A stretch of 64,000 bases of DNA from assembly GCA_018894105.1 (NCBI GenBank), contig CM032118.1, positions 31,662,690 through 31,726,689 on the forward strand, given 5' to 3'. A model generated the notes under the pieces. It searched no databases and had not been told where the DNA came from. It saw only the letters and a list, made by a program, of their open reading frames with translations. Shown piece after piece: positions 23,840-35,411 of this stretch. A program made the position numbers and the translations under genes. The stretch is from Jacaranda mimosifolia (Eukaryota; Streptophyta; Magnoliopsida; Lamiales; Bignoniaceae). The stretch's first letter is position 1. Each line of letters starts with the position of its first letter.

Positions 23840-24640
23840 TTGATGCTTCCTGGGGAGATAAACCATCACAGTCATTCATCTATAAATACTCTAGTGCATC
23901 CCCATTACTTCATTTCATTTCTTCTGCCTTTGTTACTCCAGCACGCTCCCCCAGATCTCGATCTCAAGTCTCCTAACCTCTTACCAAGATTCAGCCCTTT
24001 TAGGTCTGTTTATTTAATTAAGATGAGCTCGAACTTGAGTTCCTCTACCGCAAAAACTCCCAGCCTTAGTCAATTGGGGTCAAGTGAAAGCGTCCCCACT
24101 CTTTGAGCTCAGAGTATGTGACTTCCCTTCAACTTCTTCCTCTTTCAGGTTTGGTATCAATCCCATCACTAGTCACTTCACGGGATCCCAATCCCGAAGT
24201 GGGTTCCCCCATGCCTAGTCCTTCCTCCGCACTAGCGGAAAAGGCAGCTCAGGATCCCGAAACTAAAGAATACATCCTTGCCACATCTCCGCGGTTAGTC
24301 ATAGTCCCTAAGCTTGAAGCTCTAGAAATCTCTGAGATCAAGTCCAAATTCTTCATTCCTCTCGATTATGAAATAATTCTTCCCAATAAGTCGGATCGGA
24401 TGCATCTCTCCCCAGCGGGCTGTGCCATGTTCCATGTGGGCATGCTGGAAGGGGTCTGAGGTTCCTGATTCTCGATCCCATTGAAAACATTATGCTATGA
24501 TTAGATATTTGCCCAACCCAATTAATTCCCAATGCAATAAGACACATCCTTTTGCTTCTTCATCATAATGACTAACTTCAGGGTCAAACCTTCTTTTTCC
24601 TACTTTTGGTCTCTTTACTCAATAATGACCTTGATCTGAA
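23840..24640 (+). pseudogene. Antisense ORF of the TAT element, Transposase_28 (PF04195)-like, copy 2
   Basis: It runs opposite to gag-pol, beside the 3' LTR. After a Ser/Pro-rich N-terminal part (from about 24020), the frame reads KSKFFIPLDYEIILPNKSD and then a Cys/His segment. After a one-base shift near 24456 it continues GLRFLILDPIENIML, LDICPTQLIPNA. The last segments match the PF04195 pattern (GLRFPL, then C/A-P-T/S-Q-L-x-PNA). TAT elements are known to carry such an antisense ORF of unknown role. A stop at about 24106 and another near 24497 also break it. Other remnants of the domain lie at 14.3-14.9 kb and 36.8-37.35 kb. Confidence 0.65.
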
Positions 24641-25114
24641 CTAGGGAAAGCAGGTTCTATTACCTCACCGCGAGGCATATGTGTAAATTCCTCAATAATG
24701 TACCCACTTCTCTAGGTCATTGGAAGGAGCAATTCCTCTACATTCGAGCTCCTGCTAATAGTCCATGGCGGTTTAGGTCTCAGTAAACCTAAACCTTCTG
24801 TGTCAAATGAGGTCACTTGGAAAGAGGACTTAGATACCCTAACTGATCATCTGTATAAGGCTGGCGAGCTCTTAAAAGATGAGGTTCTCACAATTGTTGG
24901 TCTTTCACCAGTTGATATTCGAGTTCAAAGAACTCTTAACGATGAAAGTTTAGGAAGTTTAGTTCTTGTATTATGAGTTCGAACTGTGATGCTAATGTAA
25001 TGAAGATCTACTAATGTAATCAAGGTTTAAATTAATGAAGTAAGCAGGTTCTTTTGCAGTTCACTACTGTTGTGTAATTTTGTTTTTCAATTCTTGATGT
25101 ATTTTCAATATCTT

Positions 25115-25480
25115 TCAGGTGAGATCTTAATTAGATCTCATGAAACCTCTTTGACTTGAAGGCCTTGCTCAAATCTTATATGAGATCTCGATCATAAGCT
25201 CTTGGAGATCTGAGTTAAAGATCTTGCCCAAATCTCTTTGAGTTAAAGATATTGAGCAGATCTTATAAGATCTCAATCCCAAGCCCTTTGGGATCTATTT
25301 GAGTTGAAGATCTTGCTCAGACCTTTTTGAGTTACAGATCTTGCTCAGATCTTATAAGATCTCGATCCCAAGTCCTTTGAGATCTCTTTAAGTTCAAGAT
25401 TTTGCTGAGCCCTTTTTGAGTTAAAGATCTTACCCATATCTTATAAGATCTTGATCCCAAGTCCTTTGAGATCTTTCTGT
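25115..25480. repeat. Tandem repeat, period about 87 bp, in the TAT 3' region
   Basis: Units of the form TTTGAGTTAAAGATCTTG, CTTATAAGATCTCGATCCCAA, GTCCTTTGAGATCT recur at about 25238, 25326 and 25413, with a degenerate unit before. They sit between pol and the antisense ORF. TAT-type elements are known to generate such arrays in their 3' regions. Confidence 0.75.
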
Positions 25481-25601
25481 TTATACGGGATTTAGGTGAT
25501 CCCTTAAACTATTAGATTGGAGAAAATACAAACAACATTATTCGAAAAGGAAATTCTTGTAATTAAATATGCATCATAAAGGGTACTACCATATACTGGC
25601 T

Positions 25602-26520
25602 TTACAAAATCAAATTCACTTCAAACTGAACATAAAACTTTTTTAGATGTTGTACATTCCATGGTCTTGGCAACTCTTTCCCCTTAGCATCCTTCAACCG
25701 ATACGATCCCTGTTTGGTTATCTTGACAACTTGGTAGTGTCCTTCCCAATTTGGATCTAGCTTCCCAACATGCTTTGAGACCTCCACCTTTTTAAGAACC
25801 TTGTCTCGCTCCTAGAAGCTTCTCTGCTGCACTTTTTTGTTGTAGTACCTTGCCATAATATTTTTGTACTCTTGGATCTTAACATAAGCTTGGTTTCTTT
25901 TTTAACTCGAACTCTCGTGCTTCATTATTAACCTTTAGTTTATACTCCAAAACTCATCTAGTGGGTTCACCTATTTCAGCCAGGATTACTACTTCTGCTC
26001 CATTCACCAAGCAGTATGGGTTCTCGCCAGTTGCTAACTTAGGAGCAGTGCAATGCACCCATAAAACTCCCAGGAGCTCATCAACCCAGCATCCTTTCGC
26101 CTCAACCAAGCGAGCCTTGAATCTATTCAAGAGATCAAGGTTAGTCACCTCCATTTGGCTATTCGCTTTTGGGTTCCCTATGGATGTGAAATGCTGCTTA
26201 ATCTTCAACTTCTGATACTAGCTCATTATTATTTTTCCTTGAAACTGGGTTCCATTATCAGAGATAAGAACTCTTAGGATCCCAAACTTTCATTGTTCCA
26301 AAGAAAGTTCATAAACCCTTTCTCAGTGACCTTAATTAATTCCTCGGCCTCTACTCATTTACTGAAATACTCTCCTCATAGATTTCACTTATTACATAGT
26401 GAGCCTTGTCAGGTACCAAACATTTTAGCAATAGCCCTTCAGTGGTCCTTTTATACGGTTACCTATTAACTATGGCTGGTCGCCTCATATAAAAGGCTAT
26501 CCTCCTTGCCTCTTTGGGGT
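25602..26520 (-). pseudogene. Integrase of the TAT element
   Basis: On the - strand the core reads LISDNGTQFQGK (first visible catalytic Asp), HFTSIGNPKANSQMEVTN (catalytic Glu; the usual form is NPQANGQAEVTN), then WVDELLGVLWVHCTAPKLATG. The C-terminal part (25787-25602) reads KLDPNWEGHYQVVKITKQG, SYRLKDAKGKELPRPWN, HLKKFY, which is the standard end of plant gypsy integrases. A stop separates the DNG and SIGNP segments and others follow. The more 5' zinc-binding part is unclear. It is decayed. Confidence 0.8.
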
Positions 26521-26759
26521 CTTCTGGCAAGATCCCGTCAATTAGGCATCAGATTCGATCATCTTTCCAAGTTCCCTCTGGCTATGTATGCAATACTATT
26601 TCCTCTTCAGAAACATCCTCCAACTTGGAATGTTCCGCTACTAACAATGTTATCAATGCATTATTCGAGTTTCTTTGGTTAAGCTGCCAAACTTTGATAA
26701 CGCATCAACCTTCTTATTCTCCTCTCTTAGGATCTGATGCACTTAAAAAAAAGCAAAAT

Positions 26760-27430
26760 TTGACATGAGTTCTTTTACCCTTTTCTGGTACTCTGTCTTG
26801 GATTTCTCTTGGGTCTCAAACGTTCCTTCAATCTGAAGTGCCACAAGCTACGAGTCAGTGTAAACATATAACTTTTCTATGTTCATGCACCTTGCTGCCT
26901 TTAATCCAATGATCATTGCCTCATACTCAACCTCATTATTGGTTACCTAGCTTTACCATGAACTCGAGCTTCATAGATTCGGGTCCTCTAAAGAAAATTC
27001 CTGCTTCACCATGCTGGGAGGTAGCCAATCCATCAACATGCATCATCCAAGTTTCTTCATTAGGCTCGGGGTCTTGCTCAATCATCTCGACCACGAAGTC
27101 TACTAGAACCTGTGCTTTTATTGAGCTCCTGCTCTAATACTCCCAGTCAAACTCCTTCAGTTATACTGCCTATTTAACCAACCTCCCAGAGACATCCGCT
27201 TTAGGAAGGACTTGTTTTAATATATGGTTAGTTAAGATAATAATCTTATGGGATTCAAAGTAAGGTCTCAATTTTCTTACCGTCACCACAAGAGCTAAAG
27301 CCAACTTCTTGACCTCCAAGTATCAACTTTCAACTCCATGCAGCACTTCGCTCCCATAATAAACTAGCTTGTGAACTATGTTCTCCTCCTGAATTAATAT
27401 AGAACTCACTGCAAGTTTTGAGTTAGCCAA
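26760..27430 (-). pseudogene. RNase H and second (archaeal-like) RNase H of the TAT element
   Basis: From about 27380 downward: VYYGSEVLHGVES, then YLEVKKLALALVVTVRKL, then YFESHKIIILTNHILKQVL, which is a canonical gypsy RNase H. After a tether the frame gives WMMHVDGLATSQHGEAGI and FFRGPE near 27050. This is the start of the second RNase H (form W-x-hxVDGSS, GSGAG-hhh-SPE). Having two RNase H domains is a TAT feature. Several stops are present. Confidence 0.7.
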
Positions 27431-27633
27431 ATACAAGTACAGGGGCTTTCTTAAAACAGGCTTACCAAGAAAGGCAACGAGGCTAAATATTCCTTGAGGT
27501 CTCGAAATGCTCTTTCACACTCCTCATCCAACTGGAAGTATTTCATGTTTCTTAAGATTTTGAAAAAAGGCAAGCTCTTATCTGCTGACCTCGAGATGAA
27601 CCAGTTCAGAGATGCAATCCTTCCAATCAACTT

Positions 27634-28509
27634 CTACATATCCTTCATTGATTTAGATGAGCTCATGTCCATTATAGCTTTGATCTTTTCGAGGTTAGCT
27701 TCTATCCCGCGCTCACTAACCAAGTAACCCAGAAACTTTTTTCCTTTTTCCCCGAATGTGCACTTTGCTGGGTTAAGTTTTATCCTATATTTCCTCATGA
27801 TAGTGAAACCTTCTTCCAAATGCACCAAGTGATCAAGCTTATTTAGGCTCTTAACCAGCATATCATCAACATCAACCTCTATACTTACCCCTATCATGTC
27901 TTTAAACATTTTGTTTACTAGCCTTTAGTAGGTTGCCCCCACGTTCTTTAACCCAAAGGGCATGACATTGTAGCAAAATATCCCTCTTTTGGTGACAAAG
28001 GTCATCTTATCCCTATCCTCCTCTGCCATGAAGATCTGATGATACCCCTGAAAGGCATCCATTATGCTAAAAAGAGCGCACCTCACTGTCGAGTCTACCA
28101 GTATGTCGATCCTGGGCAAAGGGTAGGGGTCTTTTGGATAGGCCTTGTTCATTTCTAAATAATATGTGCATATTCTCCATCTTCCTTCTGTTTTTGGTAC
28201 CACCACCACATTCGATAGCTATTTTGTGAACTGGATCTCCACAACATATCATGTTTCCAAAAGCTTGTTAACCTTCTCTTCTATGATCCAATTTTTCAAT
28301 CCCTTATGGTTCATTTTCTTCTACTGGATGGGTCTTATCTGGGGGTCCATATTCAGCCTGTGCACAATCACCTTGAGGTCTATCCCCTCAAAATCCAAAG
28401 GCTTCCATGCAAAGACATCAATGTTCTTTCTCAAAAACTCAATGGTTAAAAGCCCCAACTTAGGGGCCAATTGAGTTCCAATTAATGTGACCTTGCTCGG
28501 GTCCCCCAA
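27634..28509 (-). pseudogene. Reverse transcriptase of the TAT element
   Basis: The N-terminal part (28509-28321) has NIDVFAWKPLDFEGID and VIVHRLNMDP. The palm (28209-27925) has LEMNKAYPKDPYPLPRID, FSIMDAFQGYHQI and VMPFGLKNVGATY. The next block (27909-27634) has EVDVDDMLVKS, where most relatives have YVDDMLVKS, followed by LNPAKCTFG and FLGYLVSERGIE. These are the usual gypsy RT motifs in order. Stops separate the blocks and the Tyr of YVDD is Asp, so it is inactive. Confidence 0.85.
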
Positions 28510-28699
28510 TATTAACTCGATCTTCTTAAACTCTCATGTCGGCTCTATTTTGCGTTCTTCCACTCACCTCTTCTTATTTTCCTCAAGAGGGTTGTCTTCC
28601 ACAGAAGAAATAGTTACTTTCTTTCCCTTAGATCCCAAGCTCTATGCCCTGAGCCTATTTTTTAGGGACACATGATAACATTTGCTCACTTCCTTTCAA

Positions 28700-29158
28700 T
28701 CACAGAATATCTCTCTTACTCTCCCTTTCATCGAGAATTTCATTTTCAGATGGAAAGTTGACACTACCGCTTGGAATTAGTTTAACCCAGGTCTTCCTAG
28801 GACCACATTGTAAGCAAATGGTGCATCCACTACTAAAAATTTTAGCATGAGCGTCCTTCAGCAGGGTTTCATTCCTAAAGTCGATGGTCTCTACCAACAT
28901 GACCTTGGCCCCTCCAAATCCTATCAGGGAGGTATAAACTTGTGTAACCCGTGTAAGCGTAAGCTCTATCTTTTTCAAGACCTCCAAAAATATGATATCT
29001 ACCAAGCTCCTATTATCCACCAAGACTTTGTGCACCACAAAATTGGCTATGTCCATGGTGATGACCATGAGATCATTATGTGGTCCAACGACACCCTGAG
29101 AGTCCCTATCATCAAAAGTGAAAGTAGACTGATCAGCAATATTCAACACTGGACTCAT
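28700..29158 (-). pseudogene. Aspartic protease region of the TAT element
   Basis: Reads HNDLMVITMDIANFVVHKVL followed by VDNRSLVDIIF. In relatives the catalytic motif is D-x-G-S-S; here it is D-N-R-S, so the glycine after the catalytic Asp is lost. TLTRVTQVYTSLIGFGGAK fits the second half. The segment is open for 152 codons but the active site is probably dead. Confidence 0.7.
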
Positions 29159-29173
29159 TTTCTTCTGACTTAC

Positions 29174-30300
29174 CTAGTTCCTTATAGATCTAGCATGCCT
29201 CTTTCTTGCTCTATGCGAATCTCCTAAGGTCGGACCTCCTGTAATAATGTATATGACCCCTCTTCGTGGCAAGTTATCTCCCACGGGGTCATCTGTGACT
29301 TCTTTGGCCTTTTTCTCTCTGCTGCAAGATCTAGATTGAGATCGGTTCCTCTTCTTTTCATGCTCCCCTTCGCACTCTTGTGCCTTAGACCTGCCTTCCT
29401 TGGCAATAAATTCCTTCAGGTATCCCTGCCTGACAAGCCTTTCAACTTCATCTTTCAACTAAATACAATCCTCAATGTCATGTCCCCAATCTTTATGAAA
29501 GCGGCAATATTTATTCGAGTTTTGCCTCGCTGGTGTATCTCACTTCTTTCTGGACCACTGCAGTATCTTAGACCCCTCAATAGCCATGAGCACATGGGAC
29601 CCCGTGTTGTTAAATGGCGCATAATGGTTGTACTTTCGACATGTAGAACAATGATGGTCTTTTTTAGATCTAGATTTGTGAGGTCCTTGATCATTTTCAG
29701 ATATGTGGAGGGTGTTTTTAGTCCACTCGCAGTCCTTCATAGCGTTGATCTCTTCCTCGTGGATGTATCGTTGAGCCATATCCATCAACTATTCTATATC
29801 TTCAAGGGGATCTCTAGTAAGAGCCGAAGCTAGAGGCCCTTTCTTGAGCCCATTGATGAGGATGCTCATGATTATATCAATATGCATGTCCTGCATCTCC
29901 AGCATTTCGTTGTTGAACCTATTCATGAACCCTCTCAAGGTCTCATCTTCCTTTTGTCATATGGTGAATAGGTAAGTAGCAGGCCTCTTAGACTTCTTCT
30001 TACTGGCAAACTGATACAAGAATCTCCTTATGAGCTGATCATACGACATAATTGCTCTGAAAACTTGCCCCATAAACTATTCCTAAGCTTTTCCACTTAG
30101 TATCATCACAAAGATCCTAGCGTTCATATCATCGGACTACCCATATATGTTCATGATATTCTCAAAGGTGGTCACATGTTTTTGTGGGTCCTTGCTTGCA
30201 TAGTACTTTGGCAAATCATAGAGCTTAAAATGCGAAGCTACAAACTCAGCTAATATTTCTGCAGAAAATGGAGAGTTCTTTTTCTACAATGTCGAGGTCC
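29174..30300 (-). pseudogene. gag of the TAT element
   Basis: From 30300 down with several stops: KLYDLPKYYASKDPQKHV, SYDQLIRRFLYQFASKKK, DETLRGFMNRFNNEML and PLASALTRDPLEDIE, all Retrotrans_gag features. The C-terminal block has YCRFHKDWGHDIEDC (Cys/His motif), LKDEVERLVRQGYLKEFI, then a Lys/Arg/Ser-rich tail. Order and motifs fit TAT gag. Sequence between here and the primer site (30300-30940) has a frame (30669-30331) that may be the gag N-terminus; it has no motif I recognise. Confidence 0.75.
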
Positions 30301-30940
30301 CTTTCTTCTTGAGCTCATCTATCTTCCTACTCAATTGTTCAACTTGGTCACTAATCTCATTAACTTCTCTTGAAAACGAAGGCTGGGGTTGCTTATGAGT
30401 GAGATCATCCTGTTCAGTGTTAGTGACTCCAACCTTGATGCTTCTTTCCTTCTATAAACATTAGGCGGATAACTTGGTCGTCGAGCTCCCTTGCTCCCCA
30501 CCTCATCCGAATTCACCATCTTCTCTCTTCTCGAAATCTTTAACCCTTGTACACTCTCAGCCAATGAGGGATCCAATCTCCTATCTTGGAATAAGGGTCT
30601 ATTCACCAAAGGCAGAGTTACTTGAATGGGTACTACTGCCCAGCTCGAGTGCATTCGTGTTCTTCCCAAAAAATCTGGCTCATCTCAGAGACCAACCACT
30701 CTAGATCCACTTTGCTTAACTGCATGACTTAAGCGCCATTGGGGGCCTATGTTAATGCCCCTTATGCCATTTTTGCTCGAGTGTTATGAGGTATAACAAT
30801 GGTAAGTGGTGTGGGGGATATGGGTGAGATAGGTGGCAACAGAGATATCGGTGATACAGGTATGAGAGTGTCCATCGTTTGTCCTGGAGTTCTATCCATG
30901 ACTAACTGTTCACTCTTACTGCAGGTGAATCAAATTAAGG

Positions 30941-30960
30941 TTCCCACAGACAGCGCCAAC
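30941..30960 (-). other. Primer-binding site of the TAT element
   Basis: On - the sequence TTGGCGCTGTCTGTGGGAAC follows the CA end of the 5' LTR within one base. TTGGCGCCGTCTGTGGGAA is the form seen in many plant TAT elements. Confidence 0.75.
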
Positions 30961-32072
30961 TGGTGCAACTCGAGATCTTGGGTCTAGATCTTGAACTTAA
31001 TTTTACTAATTATCCCTGCTCTCGATCTCGACCTCGACCTCGACCTCGATCTGGATCACGCTCGGCACAAGTAATATGATCTCCGGCCTGACCACAAAAG
31101 TACACGTTAGGCTAGCTGAGATCACCATTAGCTAAGGCCCTCCGACGCCTAAGTTAGTGTGATGTTGAGGTGATCGAATAAGAGCTCGAAAGTAAGGCTA
31201 AGAACTCAAGTAAAGATGAGTAAAGATTACAATGACCTGGTACTATGTAGTTTCCTCGTTTTATAGGTGTTAGCTATCCTTGTCTATACTGATCGAGGTG
31301 GCAAATTGTTGTTCATTAGATCTATAATAGATCAATGGTCTATGATCCGGGTCATGGTCCGGTCCGATCCAGGTTCTACCGAGTCTTGACCCGACTGATA
31401 TAAAAAGACGTGTATCTTTGTCCTATTTAGGCATTTTGGCTAAAATCCAAGGGTAGAATAGCCTTTTTAAGGGTGTAAACGAGCTGAGTCGAGCCCGAAT
31501 CTAGTAGTTTCAAGCTCGGCTCGTCTATTAATTCACGAGCTCGAGCTTGGCCGAACCTAAACAGCCAAGCTCAAGCTTGAGTCATTGGAATAGACGAAAG
31601 CTCGGCAAGCCTTATCAAGTTCAACGAGTTTGACTTGATAAGACTTGTCATAGAGAAGTAGAAAATCTCGATTCGTTAAGCTTAGATAAGCTCGAACTCG
31701 TATAGGTTTGGATTAACTCGAACTCATTTAGACTCAAAACAAAATTTATAATTATAAATTTTTGAAATAATTTTGTTATATATTTTCCTAAAAATAAAAA
31801 ATTGAATTATTATTATATGGGTCTAGATTATAATTATATTATATATATATATAATAAAAAAGCTCGATTAAGTTCGCGAGCTTCTTGAGCCGAATATTAT
31901 TGAGCTCGGCTTGGCTCGTTTGACTGACGAGCTCGAGGTCAGCTTGGCTCAAACTCGAAAAGATCGAGCCGAATACGAGCTTTTATCGAGTCGAGTTCGA
32001 ACTATTCGCGAATAATTTCATCTAATTTACACTTCTAGTCTTTTTCACTATCTTCATTAATTATCATCATCA
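30961..32072 (-). repeat. 5' LTR of the TAT element, split by a MITE
   Basis: Starts TGGTGCAACTCGAG on + and ends ATTATCATCATCA. Without the 569-base insertion at 31469-32037 and one 8-base duplicate it is about 535 bases, against 522 for the other LTR. It has a short CTCGAC tandem (31019-31055) longer than in the partner. Confidence 0.9.
31469..32037. mobile_element. hAT-type MITE inside the TAT LTR (GAGCTCGAG-rich)
   Basis: The left end AAGGGTGTAAAC and the right end in complement TAGAAGTGTAAATTAG form short inverted repeats. They are flanked by 8-base near-duplicates GCCTTTTT (31461-31468) and GTCTTTTT (32038-32045). The interior has many GAGCTCG, CTCGAGC and GGCTCG words in both orientations around an AT-rich core. 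The homologous position in the other LTR (near 23682) is uninterrupted. No coding capacity. Confidence 0.8.
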
Positions 32073-32239
32073 AGAATGAAGCCTGTCCTCCAAATCTTCT
32101 ATGATCTCTACAAATTTTAAGCTATCCTTCAAATCATGATAGTACAATATGGACTTTCGGCGTCTTTTGTCATCCGTAGACTCTCGGAGTGGATTGGTTT
32201 TATAACATTCATGAATAGATATTCTTATAATTTGTGGGC

Positions 32240-32700
32240 GTTGGGCCTTCTTGGATCTTCGAAGTGGGCTCCGCTTCTGACTACTTAATTTTGAAGTTGG
32301 GTCGGAATAAATACTGGTTTATTGGGCCGTATTATTTCGGGCCTACAAAAACTAATTTTGGTGCAAACATGTGTTTGTGTCTATATATGTATAATGATTT
32401 TACAACTTACTAATAATTTGTGAATTTTCACTCATTATTATGAGGCACATGTACATAAATATTGATGCTATTCTACTTTAAATAGTAGTTTTATAAAATT
32501 TTGAAGGTTTTCACTTTTACTAATAATATATATTGGTGTATGGAAAACTTTAAAAATAGAGTAACTTATCCTTATTTTGTGTTTATAGAAGATGATATGC
32601 AAAATATCCCGAAAATGCAATGAGGATCTTCATATATAAATACTACATAATAGGTCGTCTATATTGAATAAGTAGAGAGCAAGTATTTATTTATTCTTAT
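32240..32700. repeat. Repeat segment C, copy 1
   Basis: Aligns with 38930-39400: shared TTCGAAGTGGGCT, GCACTCATTATTATG-like run, CACATGTA, TTTTGAAGGTTTTCA, TATTGGTGTATG, AGATGATATGCAAAATATC and ATATAAATACTACATAAT. No coding frame. 32701-33100 after it is A/T-rich without a gene. Confidence 0.7.
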
Positions 32701-33269
32701 TTGTCAGATATTACATAAATCCAAAATAATGCAGCTTTTTGCTATATTTGTAATTGAAAGGCTATGATTATTACTAAAAGCAATCATAATCACAAAAATT
32801 TTCATAAAAAATTAAAGTTAGTTATGTTATTTAAAGCAATCCCTTAGAACTAATTCAATAAATCATTCGGTTTTTCCAATACCTTGTAAATTGTTTGCCC
32901 TTAGTAGATATAATTTTGTAAATATCTTGTTAGTTCATTTTCACAGAACCTTCTACACAAAAAATTTTAATTGATGACTCCAATTGATAGCATTTACGGG
33001 GAGTGACTATTGTTTTATCATTACTGTCATTATTGCAGACTTCTTGGATTCGTTCCAGTTTGCATTATATTAAAATATAAATATGTGATTTGCTTTTACT
33101 TTCAAACAAAAAAATGGGAAAATGAAAAGAAAGACATTTAGTTCATCAAAGTCAAAATTAAACAGGTAACTATAATATACATGTTCGTACTTAATCAATA
33201 TAATTTTGGCATATGATATTGAATCATTTAAGTCATTGAAATTAATTTTTAAAAGATAATAAGAGATTG

Positions 33270-34930
33270 AACTACCAAAAAAATGAGCTTTAGTGACCGA
33301 TTGATCGGTCACTAATTAGTGACCAATTGGTGACCGATTAGTGATTAATTTAAATATAATATTTTAAAAAAATCAGTGACCGAATTAGTGATCGCAGAAA
33401 AGCGGTCACTAATTAGTGACCGAACTCTTTTTTCAGTCACTAATTCGGTCACTAATTAGTGACCGAATTAAGAGTTCGGTCACCAATATTAATAACCGTA
33501 TAAAGCGGTCACTAATTAATGACCACATTTTTTAATTAATAAACAGTCATAAATATAAAATTTTATTTTTTGCATATTCTTGTAATATGAAAGCATAAAA
33601 TTTATGTAACACTTATATAAGTAATAAAATATTGTGTTTGCTATTAACATACATATATATTTGATAATAATATATGTATTTATAAAAAATATAAAAATAT
33701 ACGTACATATATACAAATATATAACCACTAAATATTTCTATATAATATCCATATAATTGAACATTAATTTATTAATATATATAGATACACAAAGAAATAA
33801 ACAAGAATGATATTCTTATACAAAGAAAAAAAATGAGAATTAATTAATATGTACACATCAATAATATATATATATATACATTTATTATGAGTAAATAAAT
33901 ACTTATAATACAATTAATAATATTATATATTAATTCATATGTATAAGCATATATACGTATTATCATATATATGTGTAAACTATGTATTACAATAAATAGT
34001 AATAAATATTAGTATTTATTATAAACTATTTATTATATAAAAAAAGAAAAAAACTATTTATCACTATACATATTAGTATGTATATACTATTTTTAATATG
34101 TTTATAATATGTTATGATAAAATATACCTAAAATTTAAAAGTAATATTTATAATATAATTAATAATATTATATATTAATTTGTATGTATAAGTATATATA
34201 CATATTACCATACATATGTGTAAACTATTTACTACTATGAACAGTAATAAATATTAGTATTTATTATATATAAAAAAAACTATTTATTACTATGCATATT
34301 AGTATGTATATACTATTTTTAATATGTTTATAATATATTATGATAAAATATACCTAAAATTTAAAAATAATAGTTATAAATAAAAAATACAGTGCGTTAT
34401 TATATTGAATAAATATTACACACATATTAAATGAATAATTGCTATTTTCGTTAAATTTTAAAATGAAAAATAATAGTAACTTATACATAAGAATATTATA
34501 ATTACTTTTTAATTTGTAAATATTATATATATTATATTGTTGAGACAAATGTATGAAAATATATGTGGTGTAGTGGTCAATTACTCATTTGAGCATAGCA
34601 AAGGTCTTGAATTCGAATCCAAGAGGAAGCAAAGTTGAAGAGAAATATTTTTGACTCATTAAAATCAGTGACCGAAATATGCGACCGCCTAGTAACATAC
34701 ACAATTTTTTTTTTAATTTTTTAAATAATTAGTGACCGCCATTTCGGTCACTAATCAGTGATCAATAAAAGTCGGTCGGTCACTTATTAGTGACCGATTA
34801 GTGACCGAGACAAATTAGTGACGATGGTTTTAGTGATCGATCGGATCGGTCACTAACAGGTTTAGCGACCGAGTTTTACATATTTAGTGATCGATTTTTC
34901 AGTCACTAATACCATTTTTTTTTTGTAGTG
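33270..34930. mobile_element. Non-autonomous CACTA (CMC/En-Spm) type element
   Basis: The right terminus in complement is CACTACAAAAAAAAAATGG, the left terminus is AACTACCAAAAAAATGAG, a slightly mutated CACTACAAAAA. Both ends carry dense subterminal repeats of AGTGACCGA/TCGGTCACT (33290-33530 and 34670-34915), the transposase-binding type of array of CACTA elements. The 1.1-kb interior is A/T-rich with no transposase. Comparison with 22601-22620 gives the pre-insertion sequence, although a clean 3-base target duplication is not visible. Confidence 0.75.
34565..34625 (+). repeat. tRNA-derived SINE-like head
   Basis: GGTGTAGTGGTCAATTAC resembles an RNA polymerase III A box and, 38 bases on, CTTGAATTCGAATCC a B box. 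No poly(A) tail or target duplication was found, so it may be a 5' SINE fragment inside the CACTA element. Confidence 0.45.
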
Positions 34931-35411
34931 ATGAGTTAAATTCTTGATTATTGGAATTACGTGATTATATCATCAAACCATAATTATTCCAATATATTTC
35001 CTAAATATGATACCTACAATAATAAATTAATATACTTTGAGAAATTATTAATTCGTTGTTTACTTAAAAGTTAAAAACTAGAATTGAATGGTTGACGTGT
35101 GCCAATTCATGTGAACAGTAATAAAAGTATAAGTTTGTAAATGAGTACCCTTGAACCCAAGCTTTTTCAAATGATTAGGTGAAGTGCAACAAATCAGCAC
35201 CTCCAAGGATATGTGCTTAACTTATTGTAAGACTTTCAAACAAATCAAATTTAGCGGAATTACTATCGATTCTTAAGTTAATTTTGAAAATATGCAAAAA
35301 AATTAGTGATTTTTACAAGGAAATATTTAATATAATGTAGAAATAATTGAATCAAAAAATAATAAATATGAAACCAGGGTGTACAGAATGCACAAGAGCC
35401 TAGTAATCTAA

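Larger units (their letters stand above)
23194..32072 (-). mobile_element. Ty3/gypsy LTR retrotransposon, TAT lineage, defective
   Basis: Two LTRs in the same orientation (23194-23715 and 30961-32072, the latter interrupted) bound an internal region. It has a primer site at its right end and a purine tract at its left end, so the element reads on -. Order: gag, protease, RT, RNase H, a second (archaeal-like) RNase H, integrase, then tandem repeats and an antisense ORF before the 3' LTR. The double RNase H and the antisense ORF are marks of the TAT lineage (Retand/Grande/Ogre group). The LTRs differ at many positions, so the insertion is old. Flanking bases ACGAT (left) and AGAAT (right) may be a mutated 5-base target duplication. 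Every coding block has stops. Confidence 0.9.
33110..35400. repeat. Repeat segment B, copy 2, split by a CACTA-type element
   Basis: 33130-33269 and 34931-35400 together match segment B at 22450-23165 in the same order. The interruption is the element at 33270-34930. After it come CATCAAACCATAATTATTCC, CTACAATAATAAATTAATAT, GAATTGAATGGTTGACGTG and CCAGGGTGTACAGAATGC, all with counterparts in copy 1. Confidence 0.75.

Noticed and set aside
29336..29833. 165-codon frame on + across the TAT gag
   Set aside because: Antisense to gag with clear gag motifs on -; unlike the 24-kb antisense ORF it shows no domain pattern.
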